This document shows positions 20,477 to 31,379 of a stretch of 64,000 bases of DNA, in pieces. The number at the start of each line of letters is the position of its first letter. The stretch's first letter is position 1. The notes beneath the pieces were generated by a model, which worked only from the letters and a program-made list of their open reading frames with translations, was not told the DNA's origin and did not search any database. The stretch comes from Euclidia mi (lineage: Eukaryota; Arthropoda; Insecta; Lepidoptera; Erebidae), in the NCBI GenBank assembly GCA_944739405.2, contig OX123190.2, forward strand, positions 57,121,805 through 57,185,804, in the 5' to 3' direction. The position numbers and the translations under genes were made by a program.

Positions 20477-22700
20477 TCAAAATAAGCATGAGTTAGCTAG
20501 TGTAAGTGACCATCTATCCTTATCACTGAAATAATCATTAATGGTATAATAACCTTTCCTAATAAGGCAGTCTTTTATTTTACTTTTAAACGTATTAAAT
20601 GGTGATTCTAAAAGACTACTTGGTATTTTATTGTATATACGAATACCTAGCCCTACAAAAGATGCCGTGTGGTTGACGGCATAGAATACAAGTGTCACCA
20701 CCCCCTATCTTCCCGTGGATGTCGTAAGAGGCAACTAAGGGATAACACGATGCAAATACCATCTTTGCGTAGAGACGGAAAACTCGACATCAAACCCTAT
20801 ACGACTGCCTCGTTGGTCTCGTGGCATAAATGTGCGCGTGGGATCGGGAGGTCCCGGGTTCAATTCCTGGGTCGGGCAGTGTGGGTGATTCCTGGGTGAG
20901 CACGGAGTCTGGAAATGTGCCCCGTACGGCAATAGGCTCGCCCCTTATTACGTGGGACTAAGGTATATCTGGCGAAAAGTGGGTGTAGAAATACACCTCT
21001 GCCTACCCCTTCGGGGATAAAAGGCGTGACGTTGTGTATGTGTGTATGCTAGCCCTACAAAAGAATTATTAACTTTATGTAAACAATGATAAGGGGCATA
21101 TAATTTATGCCTGTTTCAAGTATTTATGTAATGTATATCACTTTTTGTAGTAAATAAACCTATATTTTGCCTAATATACAATATATTAGCAAATAAAAAT
21201 TGCGAGGCTACTGCAAGAATCCCTATAGACTTAAAACGTTCCCTAAGAGTATCTTTTGCACCTAACATGTATATTGCTCGTACCGCTCGTTTCTGTAGAA
21301 CGAAGATATTCTGAATATCCGCAGCTTTGGCCCATAACAAAATGCCGTAGGACATGACACTATGAAAATAGCTAAAATAAACTAAACGAGATGTGTCGAC
21401 ATCAGTAAGTTGTCTAACTTTTTTGACAGCATACGCAGCAGAGCTGAGCTTACCTGCAAGACATGCTATATGTGCACCCCATTGTAACTTATTATCTAGT
21501 GTAATGCCTAGAAACACTGTCGAGTCAACTGTGTCAAGTTCCTCCCTATCTAGCCTTATATTAGGTCCCAGTTGTCTAACGTTAGGTAAAGCAAATTTAA
21601 TGCATTTAGTCTTTTTAGAATTAAGTACTAGGTTGTTTGCTGTAAACCATTGTGTAACCTGTATAAGTGCATTATTTACATCATCAAATTGATTCCTATT
21701 CCTATCTACTTTAAAAATAAGTGACGTATCATCAGCAAAAAGTACAACATCACAGATGTGTTTTAAATAAAAAGGTAAGTCATTAATATATACAAGGAAT
21801 AGAAAAGGACCAAAAATAGAACCTTGTGGAACGCCTAACTGTATAGGTAATTTAGAGGATGTAGTACCATTTACATCGACGCACTGAAATCTTTGCCGCA
21901 GGTACGACTCGACAACACAAAGTGCGGTTTCCTCTACGCCGTAGTGGCGGAGCTTACGCAATAGTGTGTCGTGATGAACGCAATCAAATGCTTTTGAGAG
22001 GTCACAGAATACTCTGTATTTTTAGATGACTCCCAAGCATTATAAACGTGTTTTATGAGAGCAACACCCGCATCAGTAGTGGATCTACCTTTAGTAAATC
22101 CGTATTGATCTTTATGAAGCAGACTATTTAGTTAAGTTGCGTCTTAGTAGCTGCTTTAATAAAATCTTTTCAAATATTTTACTAAATGCCGGCAAGATAG
22201 AGATGGGCCTGAAGTTATTTACGTCATTTTTACTGCCAGATTTGAATAAAGGTATGATTTTACTTAATTTCATGAAATCCGGAAATACGCCTAGGTCAAA
22301 ACATTGGCTAAAAATTAAAGAGAGGTAAGGCGCAACAGTCTCAAATATAGTACCTAAAATTTTAGTTGAAATGCCCCAAAAGTCGCCGGTATTTTTAATA
22401 TTAATCGAATTATATGCGATCAATATATCTCGCGGGGTAACGTGCTCGAATCTAAACACGCTCTTGCATTCAGGTACACTGCTAAGCAAAAAATTTCCAG
22501 CGTCTAAAGACGATGATTGTAAAGAGCTAGTAGTTGTTATAGGTATGCTTGCAAAGAAACTATTGAATATATGCGCTACTTGAGATTTGTCTGTGATTAA
22601 TAAATTGTTATCATGGATTCAAATTGGTTCTCCCGTTGTCGTGCTCTACCGGTTTCATTATTTATAATTCTCCACGTTTCTTTAATAACATTTGTTTATT
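20477..22700 (-). pseudogene. Jockey-type reverse transcriptase, fragmented
   Basis: Right to left: ETWRIINNETGRARQ near 22670, then IIPLFKSGSKNDVNNFRPIS and LPAFSKIFEKILL (22124-22489), a gap with a frame change around 22000-22120, then a 281-codon frame (21116-21961). That frame has GVPQGSIFGPFLFLVYINDLP (motif B), VVLFADDTSLI (motif C, intact), TQWFTANNLVLN, VFLGITLD and YGILLWAK. The C-terminal end, GIRIYNKIPSSLLE and GYYTINDYF, lies beyond the SINE at 20477-20640. Motif A is in the damaged gap. The enzyme would copy the LINE RNA at a nick; this copy is inactive through truncation and frameshifts. Confidence 0.88.
20663..21048 (+). mobile_element. Composite SINE (M5 module plus S2), 16-bp target duplication
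   Basis: Flanked by CTAGCCCTACAAAAGA at 20647-20662 and 21049-21064, so the whole 386 bp moved as one unit. The first ~140 bp (M5) begin with the hairpin TGCCGT/ACGGCA. Then comes a tRNA-like head (ACTGCCTCGTTGGTC) that still has a 7-bp acceptor stem (ACTGCCT with GGGCAGT) and a B box (GGTTCAATTCC). The body ends CCCCTTCGGGGATA and a TGTATGTGTGTATG tail. It sits in the C-terminal part of the minus-strand LINE, whose frame is restored on removal. Confidence 0.92.
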
Positions 22701-22719
22701 GCTTAATTACGGACGGTAC

Positions 22720-24714
22720 ACGGACTCTTACTGCAAGTATTTGCTCGTATTTTTAGGGTTCAGTAACTTCAAGTACTCTTATAGATTTTTCATGTCCTTC
22801 TGATTTTACCTTGGAACTTTAACTCGGATAATATTGACACTAAAAGCTGGCATGTTTATAGGTGCAACCACGCTTTAAAATCATACAAAATTATTTAACA
22901 GGTCTTGATTGCGTGAATACGCCTAAAAAGCTGGGAAAATTATTGACTCGATATTATACTTCTCAGACTGATAGATTATAGAATGACTTCAATTGACACC
23001 TAAGTTGAGACCATGCTCCGCTTATTTCAGTTTTTCTTAGCCTGTCAATGTACAATTCAAGAATACCTCCATAACAATACAGCACCTGAAACAGTTGAGA
23101 AAACACATTCAGTTTTACATCGTAAATACAGCAGAAACCACATCACTATTCAGTATTACATAAAAATGGAGATTGACATTTGTAAATATTTTTACGATGG
23201 AACACTATGCCATAAAAATTAATCCTGTGAGCTTTACTGTCATGTGCCTCTTACGGCGTCTTTAGAATCAAATAAACATGAACATGGTCCTCGTTGTGAA
23301 ATAGACACATCTATTTTACATGTCCCGGGATAGACGCAGCTATAAAAGCCAACATATTTGTGTCACCTGACTTGGAATCGTAAAATTTAAAGTGAACTCT
23401 TTCCGTTCAACTTCATGTTGGTTGCGACTGGACCAAATTGTAGTGGATATATAAATAAATGATTTTGATTTACAGGTTAATAAACTTATAAGTTATAAGT
23501 TCGGAGTATTTAATTAGAACCTTGCTGTTTCCAGCTGGCTGGACCGGAAAGGATTAACCTACCATAGTATAAAAAAAATTGTACCTGATTCTCTACATGA
23601 GCATGAGCTGTATCCTTCGCCATAAAAGTCGGCCGTCAACAGTAATTGCCTAACAAATTTGCGGGGCATATCACAGCGTTCTTCTGAGAGCATTATTAGC
23701 TCAGCATCACGTGGTAAATGCGTCACGAGAGCTCCTGACTGCCACATACTCATCCGGCAACAAGTCAGTGTGAATCGAATCCCTAAGTGTTTTCATGCCA
23801 CTGCCATAGCTGCCTTAGTTTCTTCAATCACAACCTCCGCTTCCATCCTCTTTAATATTCGTTTCCTTCTTACTCGCCGACAACCATTGTGTACAGAAAT
23901 CACAACCAGGAGAACTATCCAGAGTTATTATTATCCGGTATTCTGCCCCCGGTAGCATTTGAAATGTATCATAGACAATCGTATTAAACATAATTAAGCC
24001 AGCCAGCATCATGCCAGACAGGTGGATCACTTGAATAAAGAAAATGCTTTGGTCATTTTTGTTTCGTTTGCTAAGTGCAAATCTTGATGTTATAGACTAT
24101 TATTAGGCCTCTAATATTATGTTTAATTATCATAGATAGACTATAAAATTCTAAACTACAAAGCAATAAATACCAAGTTAGGTTTCCACATAATATTTAC
24201 TTATTTAAGTTCATTATTCATTTTCAAATGTGACTGCACTTTCATGCAATATTCTGTAGAATGGCTTGTACTTTAAAAGATTTATTTATGAAACAATATT
24301 TTACACTGAATTTATCAATGCGTCTGTTGGGTTGTTGTTACGTTAGTGTTCATGAACCTCATTTACATATTATTACGATTTTTTTAGTGTTATTTTGTGT
24401 TATTTTTCACTTTACGTAATTAAGTCTATCAGATAGTTATTAGAGGAATAACTTGTAACTTTATTCTAAAAAGTGATTCAGTTTTATGAATCAAATCAAT
24501 GTGTATCAAGCTTGGTTGGTCCAACAATCTGCGTACTACTGACATGCAGACCTTGAAAACAGCAAAATGACTCCAAGTAATAATCTTGGATTTCTATTAA
24601 CTTTTGAGTGATGTATATTTAAAGCATTGAGTTACTTATATTGCTTATAGTACCTAATATACAAAAGTAGATTTGTAGTAGATGGATAAAAAGGATATTG
24701 CCTGACACGCACTT
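22720..24714. other. Unassigned DNA; possible minus-strand coding relic at 23559-24030
   Basis: Most of this is AT-rich without features. The part 23559-24030 is GC-richer and has two minus-strand frames, 68 codons (starting MIHLSGMMLAGLIMF) and 64 codons, preceded on that strand by TTTCTTTATTCAAG, which could be a splice acceptor. I do not recognise the peptide; it may be an exon, a decayed gene or chance. Confidence 0.3.
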
Positions 24715-24910
24715 ATGCAGCGTACTATCGATTTGGTTTACTGTCGATGTAGCATACCGTCGTTTTAGTGTACTAACGAAGAAGCGTACCAACGATTTGG
24801 GGTACTGTCGATGTAGCGTACCATCAATTTGGGGTACTCTCGATACATTAGCCCTTCGTTGAACGTTTTTGTTACAGCGACCATCAATGTAGTGACTGTC
24901 GATATTATGA
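24715..24910 (+). repeat. Degenerate short tandem motif array
   Basis: About ten imperfect copies of GTAC-N-(A/G)TCGAT spaced roughly 20-25 nt apart (GCGTACTATCGATTTGG, GTACTGTCGATGTAGC and so on), fading to the right. Confidence 0.7.
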
Positions 24911-26302
24911 ACAGCTACCGTCAGAACGGAAGAATTTCATATAGGTATACATACAGATACAGGCAATAAAATATTTCATTCTGGTTAAATAAGTGAAAAC
25001 TTCAGCCGTGACCCATTTTAGTGTTCAACTTTATTCAATAGCCTTTGTTTCTTCTCTTGTGAATATTTTAGAAGGCCAGTGGTTCACGGGACTTTGTCTT
25101 GTATTTCTGTGGCTATAAAAGTGGTACACAAAAGCAACGCTTGTGAATGATGTATCCATCCATCTTATCATCGTGTTGGAAGCTCTACGCGACTCAGACA
25201 CGGCTGCGTAAACTGGAGAGCAACGATATCTTAAACATAGAGTTAAGAAACAAACATTGCGGCATTTAATACATACATAGTAGCTGGTTTAAAACAAAAT
25301 GTCTAATAACTAAGAAGATAACATAATACACAATAAGAAGTCATGGTTTAGGTCACAATATGAGATTTTCTTGACAATGCTAAGGAACTCAATAACGTTT
25401 TACTCAATCGACAATATACGTACAATCATTCATTAACGTGTTTTTTATATTTTTTATGCAACACATTTTTCATGAAAAAACATAAAACTAGAAGAAGATT
25501 AAATAAGTTTTTTAGCCTCAAGATACATTAAACAAAGGAAAGAAAAGTATCTAAATATACCGCTACTTTAGGATATTGGTGCTAAACGGCAATCTTCTGA
25601 GGCTTTTCAAATCAATGCTTCCCCCATATCAGTAGAGAACTTGAAACTTATAAACTACCACAACAATTTTGCAGTAGCTAAGCATAGAATAGAATTGAAC
25701 CATTATAGCCTTATCTTCAATCATGTCGTGTTATCTGAAAATCTCAGCCCGCATCCATCAATTTCTTACTCCTTACGCCGGGTATTGTTTCCCAAAGTAG
25801 CTCCTCCCGTCACGATAAGAGACGCGTCGAGCCCAGCGGGACTTCGATAAGATTCGTCAATACTTCGAAGAATCGTCGCACCGCAAAAACAAGGGTAACT
25901 TAACGGCTGACATTTTGTGACGGAAAAACCGACAAGGGAAATCATTGATACATTTTGTGCCGGCTTAAAGTATATTTTGTGAGACATTTCAATATTACGA
26001 AATTGTTTGGTGCCTCATATGTATATTATATATGTGTGGGTAATTGTGTTTTCAGAGAATGTAAAACTGTGTTTGCAGTAAAAATAGATTTAAATAAGAA
26101 AAGAGCTATTCAGGATTTGTTCTTAATTTTGTATAATTTATAAATCCTGTACTTGACAACCTATTGTAGGCGACATAAAGTTAGCGTTAATGACCAATAC
26201 TGGCCAAAATGACAATCTATCATAATAAAGCAATGAAAACTAAGAGCCTATTATTGTATAAATCATAAATTGCTGAATACGAGTGTCCCTAAGACCGTTA
26301 CA
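24911..26302. other. Unassigned DNA with a GC-richer island at 25740-25900
   Basis: No gene recognised. The island (CCGGGTATTGTTTCCC, CGTCGAGCCCAGCGGG) stands out from the AT-rich surroundings and is open on the minus strand for 73 codons, without recognisable similarity. Confidence 0.35.
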
Positions 26303-26310
26303 ATCTAAGG

Positions 26311-27963
26311 CAGCGGTTCTTAAACTTTTTGCTGCCACGGACCACTTTCAGAATTAAAGAAAAAAAAATTTCCACGGACCCCTGCGAGCGAATTACTTAG
26401 GGTAAAAAAACAAGCCTTATTTATATTAATTACTTTTATTCATAGTGTTATTACTTTACTAATACTTGATAAAATTATGCCAAAACTCAATTAATGAGAA
26501 AGATGCACATATCATCTGCAATGTTGAATCGATTGCTACTGTTTTTATGACACCACAACTGAGAACTCTGTCTCACAAAGATACGTTGTAGCAAATGATC
26601 AGAACGGACATAGCTCGCTTGACAAGAAGAAGGTTAGCTTGTCTCAAAGAGCACAAAGTGCTTGGCCGGACTGAAAGCACGGGTGTGGGCCGGACGCGGT
26701 GCGGCGGACTTAAACTTATGAAACCTTATTGTAGTGTCCGTAGTGGACAAGCAGGTGCGACGAGAGGCGCGGGTATACAGCACCGAGTAGCGTGGGGATC
26801 ACGTGGGCAACTCAAACCATATGGCATTCATAGAAGTGGACGCAGTGATTGCGCGGGCGGCAAGCGGGAAACAACGCGGAGCGTGCGGATTTCAAACTGT
26901 TCTGAGCTGACTGCGCGCGTTATTTGAAATTCATTGGAATGTTGAAAAACTTATACCTAAGCGTGATTCATCACGTCCTGGACTATGGATGTCAAAACAT
27001 AAGCAATATAAAAACAAAAAGGTTATCTTAACACTGTAAAAAGAAGTAAAATTACAATTTCATTTACATGAAATTACTTTTATATTTAAAGAAACGTAGG
27101 AATTTTTACAATCAAACATTATTTTCTTGTATTTCTAGTAAAAATAATCATGCTCCATCCATATTATCTTTGACAAAAACTATACGACACCACTCGGACG
27201 AGCCGCGTGCTTACTGCGGATAAATGACAACGCGCGCGATCCCGCACCCGCGTGCTCACTCTGGCCAAAACTAAAACTCGCCAAGAACTTTTGCATTGAT
27301 TTAAGATTTCATAACTTATTTAGATCTCATATCAATTAAGTCAGACGATCCTCATATTATCCATATCAATTAAAAATGGACTTCACACACGAGTTTCTTT
27401 ATCAAGCTATTCTGAGGCAAAGTAGCATTGAAAAGACTGCAGTGTTTCAAGATGCTCCGACACCCCCTTTCCTACCATTTTTTACATATGTACTTTTAAT
27501 TGTATTGACGTCGCTTTGTGTCAGTACCTGTGGATACCGGAAAATATGCAAATTTGCCTGCTGCCACAGAGGCAGTTTAATTACAAAACCCGCATCGTGG
27601 ACGAATCCACGATGCTACTGCAGGGCCATGAAGAGACAACTTAATTTCGGTCAAATTACTAATAAAAATATCTGCTAAGTACGCTTGCATGAAATCTTCG
27701 CTATCAAGATATTCATAAAAAAAAATCCTTTAACTTTCGTTCGATACCTGACGCTTTTTTGATTGAAAGTACCAAAGTGGGGCATTGATAAATTTTGGTT
27801 GGCAGCACTGGCCCAGCACTCTTCCCTGCATTGTTAAGGTCTGAGTTTAATTCACAATTTCCACATAGGTAAACAAGTTGAGGGTTAACTGAGCCTCTGC
27901 AGACCCCTGTTACTCATGCTTCGGACCCCTAAGGGGTCCATGGACCCCAGTTTAAGAAACCCT
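26311..27963. mobile_element. hAT-type DNA transposon, no transposase recognised
   Basis: An 8-bp target duplication ATCTAAGG lies at 26303-26310 and 27964-27971. The ends are imperfect inverted repeats: left CAGCGGTTCTTAAACT, right (reverse complement) CAGGGTTTCTTAAACT. Both length and ends fit hAT. The right end also has GGGGTCCATGGACCCC, a self-complementary string. Inside are two GC-rich blocks (26660-26930 and 27180-27290) that are partly inverse to each other (CTTGGCCGGACTGA against TCACTCTGGCCAAA). The 110- and 100-codon frames inside resemble no transposase I know, so this is probably non-autonomous. Confidence 0.85.
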
Positions 27964-27971
27964 GATCTAAG

Positions 27972-28379
27972 GTGACATTGTGACAATTACTAGCTGCGAA
28001 CTAATTGGTAAAATTAACAGTTACATAATATTAAATGTTCATGTCTATAATGGAGTAATTGTCTCAGTAATTGGTTGTCCGCAAGACATCATTGAACATC
28101 AGTGTGACAGCCTAATTATCAAAACATTGTATAGTCTTTTACTTAGTAGGGGTATTGAGCGATGTTACAATTTATAAGCAACTAGCTTTCCGTCCTAGCT
28201 TCGCACGGGTGGACATTTAGTATATTTTCTATAAATAAATATAGCCCTTGTTTCTCAGGGATAACACCGCATTACAATGGTGAAAGATTTTTTTAAATCG
28301 GTTCAGTACTTTTACAAATCTTTCCTCTTTATTACATTAAAGTATATATGAGAATAATATTATATCCATAGAAAAGTAT
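27972..28379 (+). other. RTE-like terminal piece and spacer
   Basis: 28183-28310 begins ACTAGCTTTCCGTCCTAG and CTTCGCACGGGTGGAC and includes TTTTTTAAATCGGTTCAGTA, phrases of lepidopteran RTE/CR1-type 3' regions. Otherwise nothing. Confidence 0.45.
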
Positions 28380-28535
28380 ACACATACATAGACTCGCCTG
28401 TTTCCCGGAGGGGTAGGCAGAGACTAAGGAACGCCATTTGCAACGACCCTGACATATCTCCCTTGCTTCATTCACTCCCACAAAGTATATACAAACACCA
28501 ATAGATAGATAGATAATTCTTGATTGTACACCACA
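28380..28535 (-). mobile_element. SINE 3' fragment and LINE-like tail
   Basis: The plus strand reads ACATACATAGACTCGCCTG, TTTCCCGGAGGGGTAGGC: the inverted 3' end of an S2-like SINE (compare 63843-64000). Next to it, ATAGATAGATAGATAATTC with GATTGTACACCAC is a typical inverted retroelement tail. Confidence 0.6.
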
Positions 28536-28539
28536 AGTC

Positions 28540-30449
28540 ACATTACAGACTTAGAAGAGAAAAAGAAGAAGTTTACAAATACAATGCGCAATGGGCAGCC
28601 TTATACATTACCAATATACATTATTTACACACAAACAATACCACAAAAAGCTAATAACTCAAAGAAACCAAGCAATTCTCAAAATCGAGTGAACGCCAAA
28701 GAACACAGATCAATACGAGACTAGCGCAGTCAACCCGATTAAACAGTGCAAAAAGCTTGAAGCTTTGCAAAAAGGCGAAACAAGCTGGCTTAGACGATAC
28801 GTCGAGTTAGCCGCCGGCCTCAGGCGCACAACTTTTTTCTCCAACCATTTGTGATTTTTTCGTTTTTTCAATTTAAAGTTACACAGTACTGTCGGACAAT
28901 CAGACTCGCCTAGAGGGAAGCGGTGGAAAAAGTTGCCAACGCTGTAAAGGTAGATTATGACGCAAAATTACTGGATTTATACATAGCCGTGAGTGTAAAA
29001 AATAGGCGCTAGTTAATTAAGACACTGGCTTTTGTAGACAAAATTCTGAATAATTTGATAGCGTTGCTATAAGTGACGTTGTTTTTCAAACATCTACCCA
29101 CTTAGCAGGATTAACAAGGAAAAAAGGTAAAGACCAGGCTATCCAACCAATTATGTCCCTCATTTTCCTGCCACTGTCCATAAAGTAGAGAGAAAACACG
29201 CAAGATAAATTATTTTAATAATGTAACATGTCCGGCTCTCTAAAAGCATAAAAAATATATATTCTTTTATAGAGGAGAACGTTTATAACGCGATAAAATT
29301 ACATCCCGCCTTAAAAATCTACTTGAATTTCTCGCAACTGAGCTGTCACCGATGAGAAATTACAAAAGGAATACTACAAGGGGATGCACGTCCCAAGAAA
29401 TATTTGAACTGACAGCCAAAGAAGAACTGAAAAAGCTCAGAAAATACAGGCTGTCCAAAAGATCCGTCACCAAGCCGAGTCTACTCGTTTTGCACGTCAT
29501 GTTAAGTCATACTAAGCAAAAATAGTACTAGGGAAAGTAAATAAAATTTTTAACTTTTATTAAAGTGAGTTATAAAAAATCCATGGCAGATTATCTCATA
29601 AAATGTGGCAATAAGGACGTCCGAAACCAAAGTTTAGACAGGTTCAAATGCAGTAAATTACCATTTGTAGCCTAAAGAACTGTAAAACTGTAAGTGATCA
29701 ATAAGTAGCTTTAAAAGATGACACTAAAAAGTTAATTTGTACTATTTTTCGAAGACTAAAACCTTCAATATTCAACTGTTGTTAATTAGTATAGATTTTC
29801 AAGAATTTACATACTATTTTTTTTTATTTCAAATAAAATATTTAATATTGACTTTTATTTAATTATTCGATAGAATTTTAGCCTCTGTTAATAATTTCCC
29901 CTTACGTTAATACTTACACCAGGTCCGTTAATACGGTTATTATTAACGGATACCCAGATACTATGACCAGATGTATTAACAAATGATTTTTTTAGTTTTC
30001 GTGGCTTTATTTCTGAAACTACTGACCTAACTGATTGTTTCTGTGACTAATATCAAAGCTGAAGAACCAAAGCATGCTATGAATGAAAAATTAAACAAAT
30101 AAGTTAATTATAATTGAAAACATAAACCATAATATAAAATTTGTTAGTACCAGCCCCGCTCTCCCCTACTGGATTTTCCAGTACAGAAAATTTTATTACA
30201 TTACAGCCATCATTACTATAAAATTCAATATTTCTTTAGGTATAAAAAGTGAAAAATGTGCCACATTGAATATTAAATATTCAATTTTAATAGCATTCAC
30301 ACTGTGCAAAATAAAAAAGTAATCTGGATTGCATCCGAGCGCAAAAATGTATTATGAATGAAAGATTTTATTGGTGTACAAAATGGCACTTCTAATACAA
30401 TATTATTTAAGACTTTTAAATATTCAGTATTGGTTTAAGTCCGTTTAAT
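28540..30449. other. AT-rich DNA with one dispersed-repeat segment
   Basis: No gene. 29443-29535 is about 80% identical to 58200-58292 (shared CACCAAGCC, GAGTCTACTCGTT-like and AAGTCATAC blocks). 28741-28800 is GC-richer. Nothing else is recognised. Confidence 0.45.
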
Positions 30450-30780
30450 AAAAGTGCAAGTGCATTAACACTTTATCGCATAATTAATAGTTTGACTTTG
30501 TTCCACATATTGCTATTTTGAATCTTTGGATGGGCGGATAGTTATAATTAACGATAATTTCGACGCTTATATTAGAAGTGCAGTTAAACTGTTAGTTAAT
30601 GACAACCATGCAGTAGACGTTTTACTTAATGTTGAATATTTTTGAAGAGACATTTTATTACGTTCTTAGCCGAGCTCCATAAGTACTAACGTCAATAATA
30701 ATCTAAAACAGGATATGAAGAGGCAAGACACGCCTACGTATCGGCTCACAGCTGAGCGCGCCCGTTATTATTAAATAGGC
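30450..30780 (+). repeat. Duplicated non-coding block, copy 1
   Basis: Shares with 31018-31376 the order GTGCAAGTGCATT, ACTTTATCGCATAATTAATA, GGATGGGCGGATAGTTAT, GAGACATTTTA, CAGGATATGAAGAGGCAAGA and CTCACAGCTGAGCGCGCCCG. Identity by eye is about 85%. No coding frame is conserved between copies. Confidence 0.9.
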
Positions 30781-30948
30781 TTTTTTTTTTTTTGGTATCG
30801 GGTTGGAAAATCCTCATGGAGTCCCTCCGCCCCGGGGGAAGGACGAAGGGGACTGTCAGACTCTTACTGACTAAAAACCAACCCGTGTTCCTCATGTACC
30901 CGTGTGTCGGAGGGTAGGGATTCGCATAAGCATTCGTCGCTACCCCCC
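30781..30948 (-). mobile_element. Retroelement 3' fragment with poly(A)
   Basis: On the minus strand this ends in about 13 A after CCCGATACC and carries GACTGTCAGACTCTTACTG-type sequence on the plus strand, seen in lepidopteran LINE tails. It sits exactly between the two duplicated blocks. Confidence 0.55.
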
Positions 30949-30993
30949 GACGGGTATTGGCCCGCCAGATGGTCAGGCGGGCCAATACCCGTC
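30949..30993. repeat. 18-bp perfect stem, 9-nt loop
   Basis: GACGGGTATTGGCCCGCC (30949-30966) and its exact complement (30976-30993) around the loop AGATGGTCA. GC-rich, at the 5' edge of the retroelement fragment. Confidence 0.92.
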
Positions 30994-31017
30994 ATACAAT
31001 ACAAGTCAATTTAATGC

Positions 31018-31376
31018 AAAATGCAAGTGCATTTACACTTTATCGCATAATTAATAGTTTTACTTTTTCCACAAATGTCAATTTTATATCTATGGATGGG
31101 CGGATAGTTATCATTAACGATAATTTTGACACTTATATTAAGAGTGCAGTTAAACTGTTAGTCGAATGACAACTATGCAGTAGTCGTTTTACTAAATCTT
31201 GAATATTTTAGAAGAGACATTTTACTATGTTCTGAGCCTTCCGTTTCTCGTGCCAAACCTGTGAGCCGTGCTCCATAAGTACTTACGTCAATAATAATTT
31301 AAAGCAGGATATGAAGAGGCAAGATACCCCACATATTGGCTCACAGCTGAGCGCGCCCGTTTTTATTCAATAGGCT
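31018..31376 (+). repeat. Duplicated non-coding block, copy 2
   Basis: Second copy of 30450-30780. It has about 28 extra bases (CCTTCCGTTTCTCGTGCCAA and on) after TGAG near 31238. It continues into CCCTCTACTGG, where copy 1 runs into the poly(T) of the retroelement fragment. Confidence 0.9.
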
Positions 31377-31379
31377 CCC

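Larger units (their letters stand above)
20262..22715 (-). mobile_element. 5'-truncated Jockey-type LINE with T1 3' tail
   Basis: The copy retains the reverse transcriptase, C-terminal region and 3' UTR. The 3' end (plus coordinates 20262-20340) carries GACGTTCATAAGCGTCACC on the minus strand. A composite SINE split it later (20663-21048). The 5' edge near 22715 lies upstream of the finger domain. Confidence 0.85.

Noticed and set aside
20669..20899. Small protein starting MVDGIEYKC, found again at 42857
   Set aside because: Both frames lie in the M5 part of the composite SINE, a non-coding repeat.
26595..26927. hAT transposase gene
   Set aside because: The 110-codon frame is Arg/Gly-rich with none of the hAT transposase blocks.
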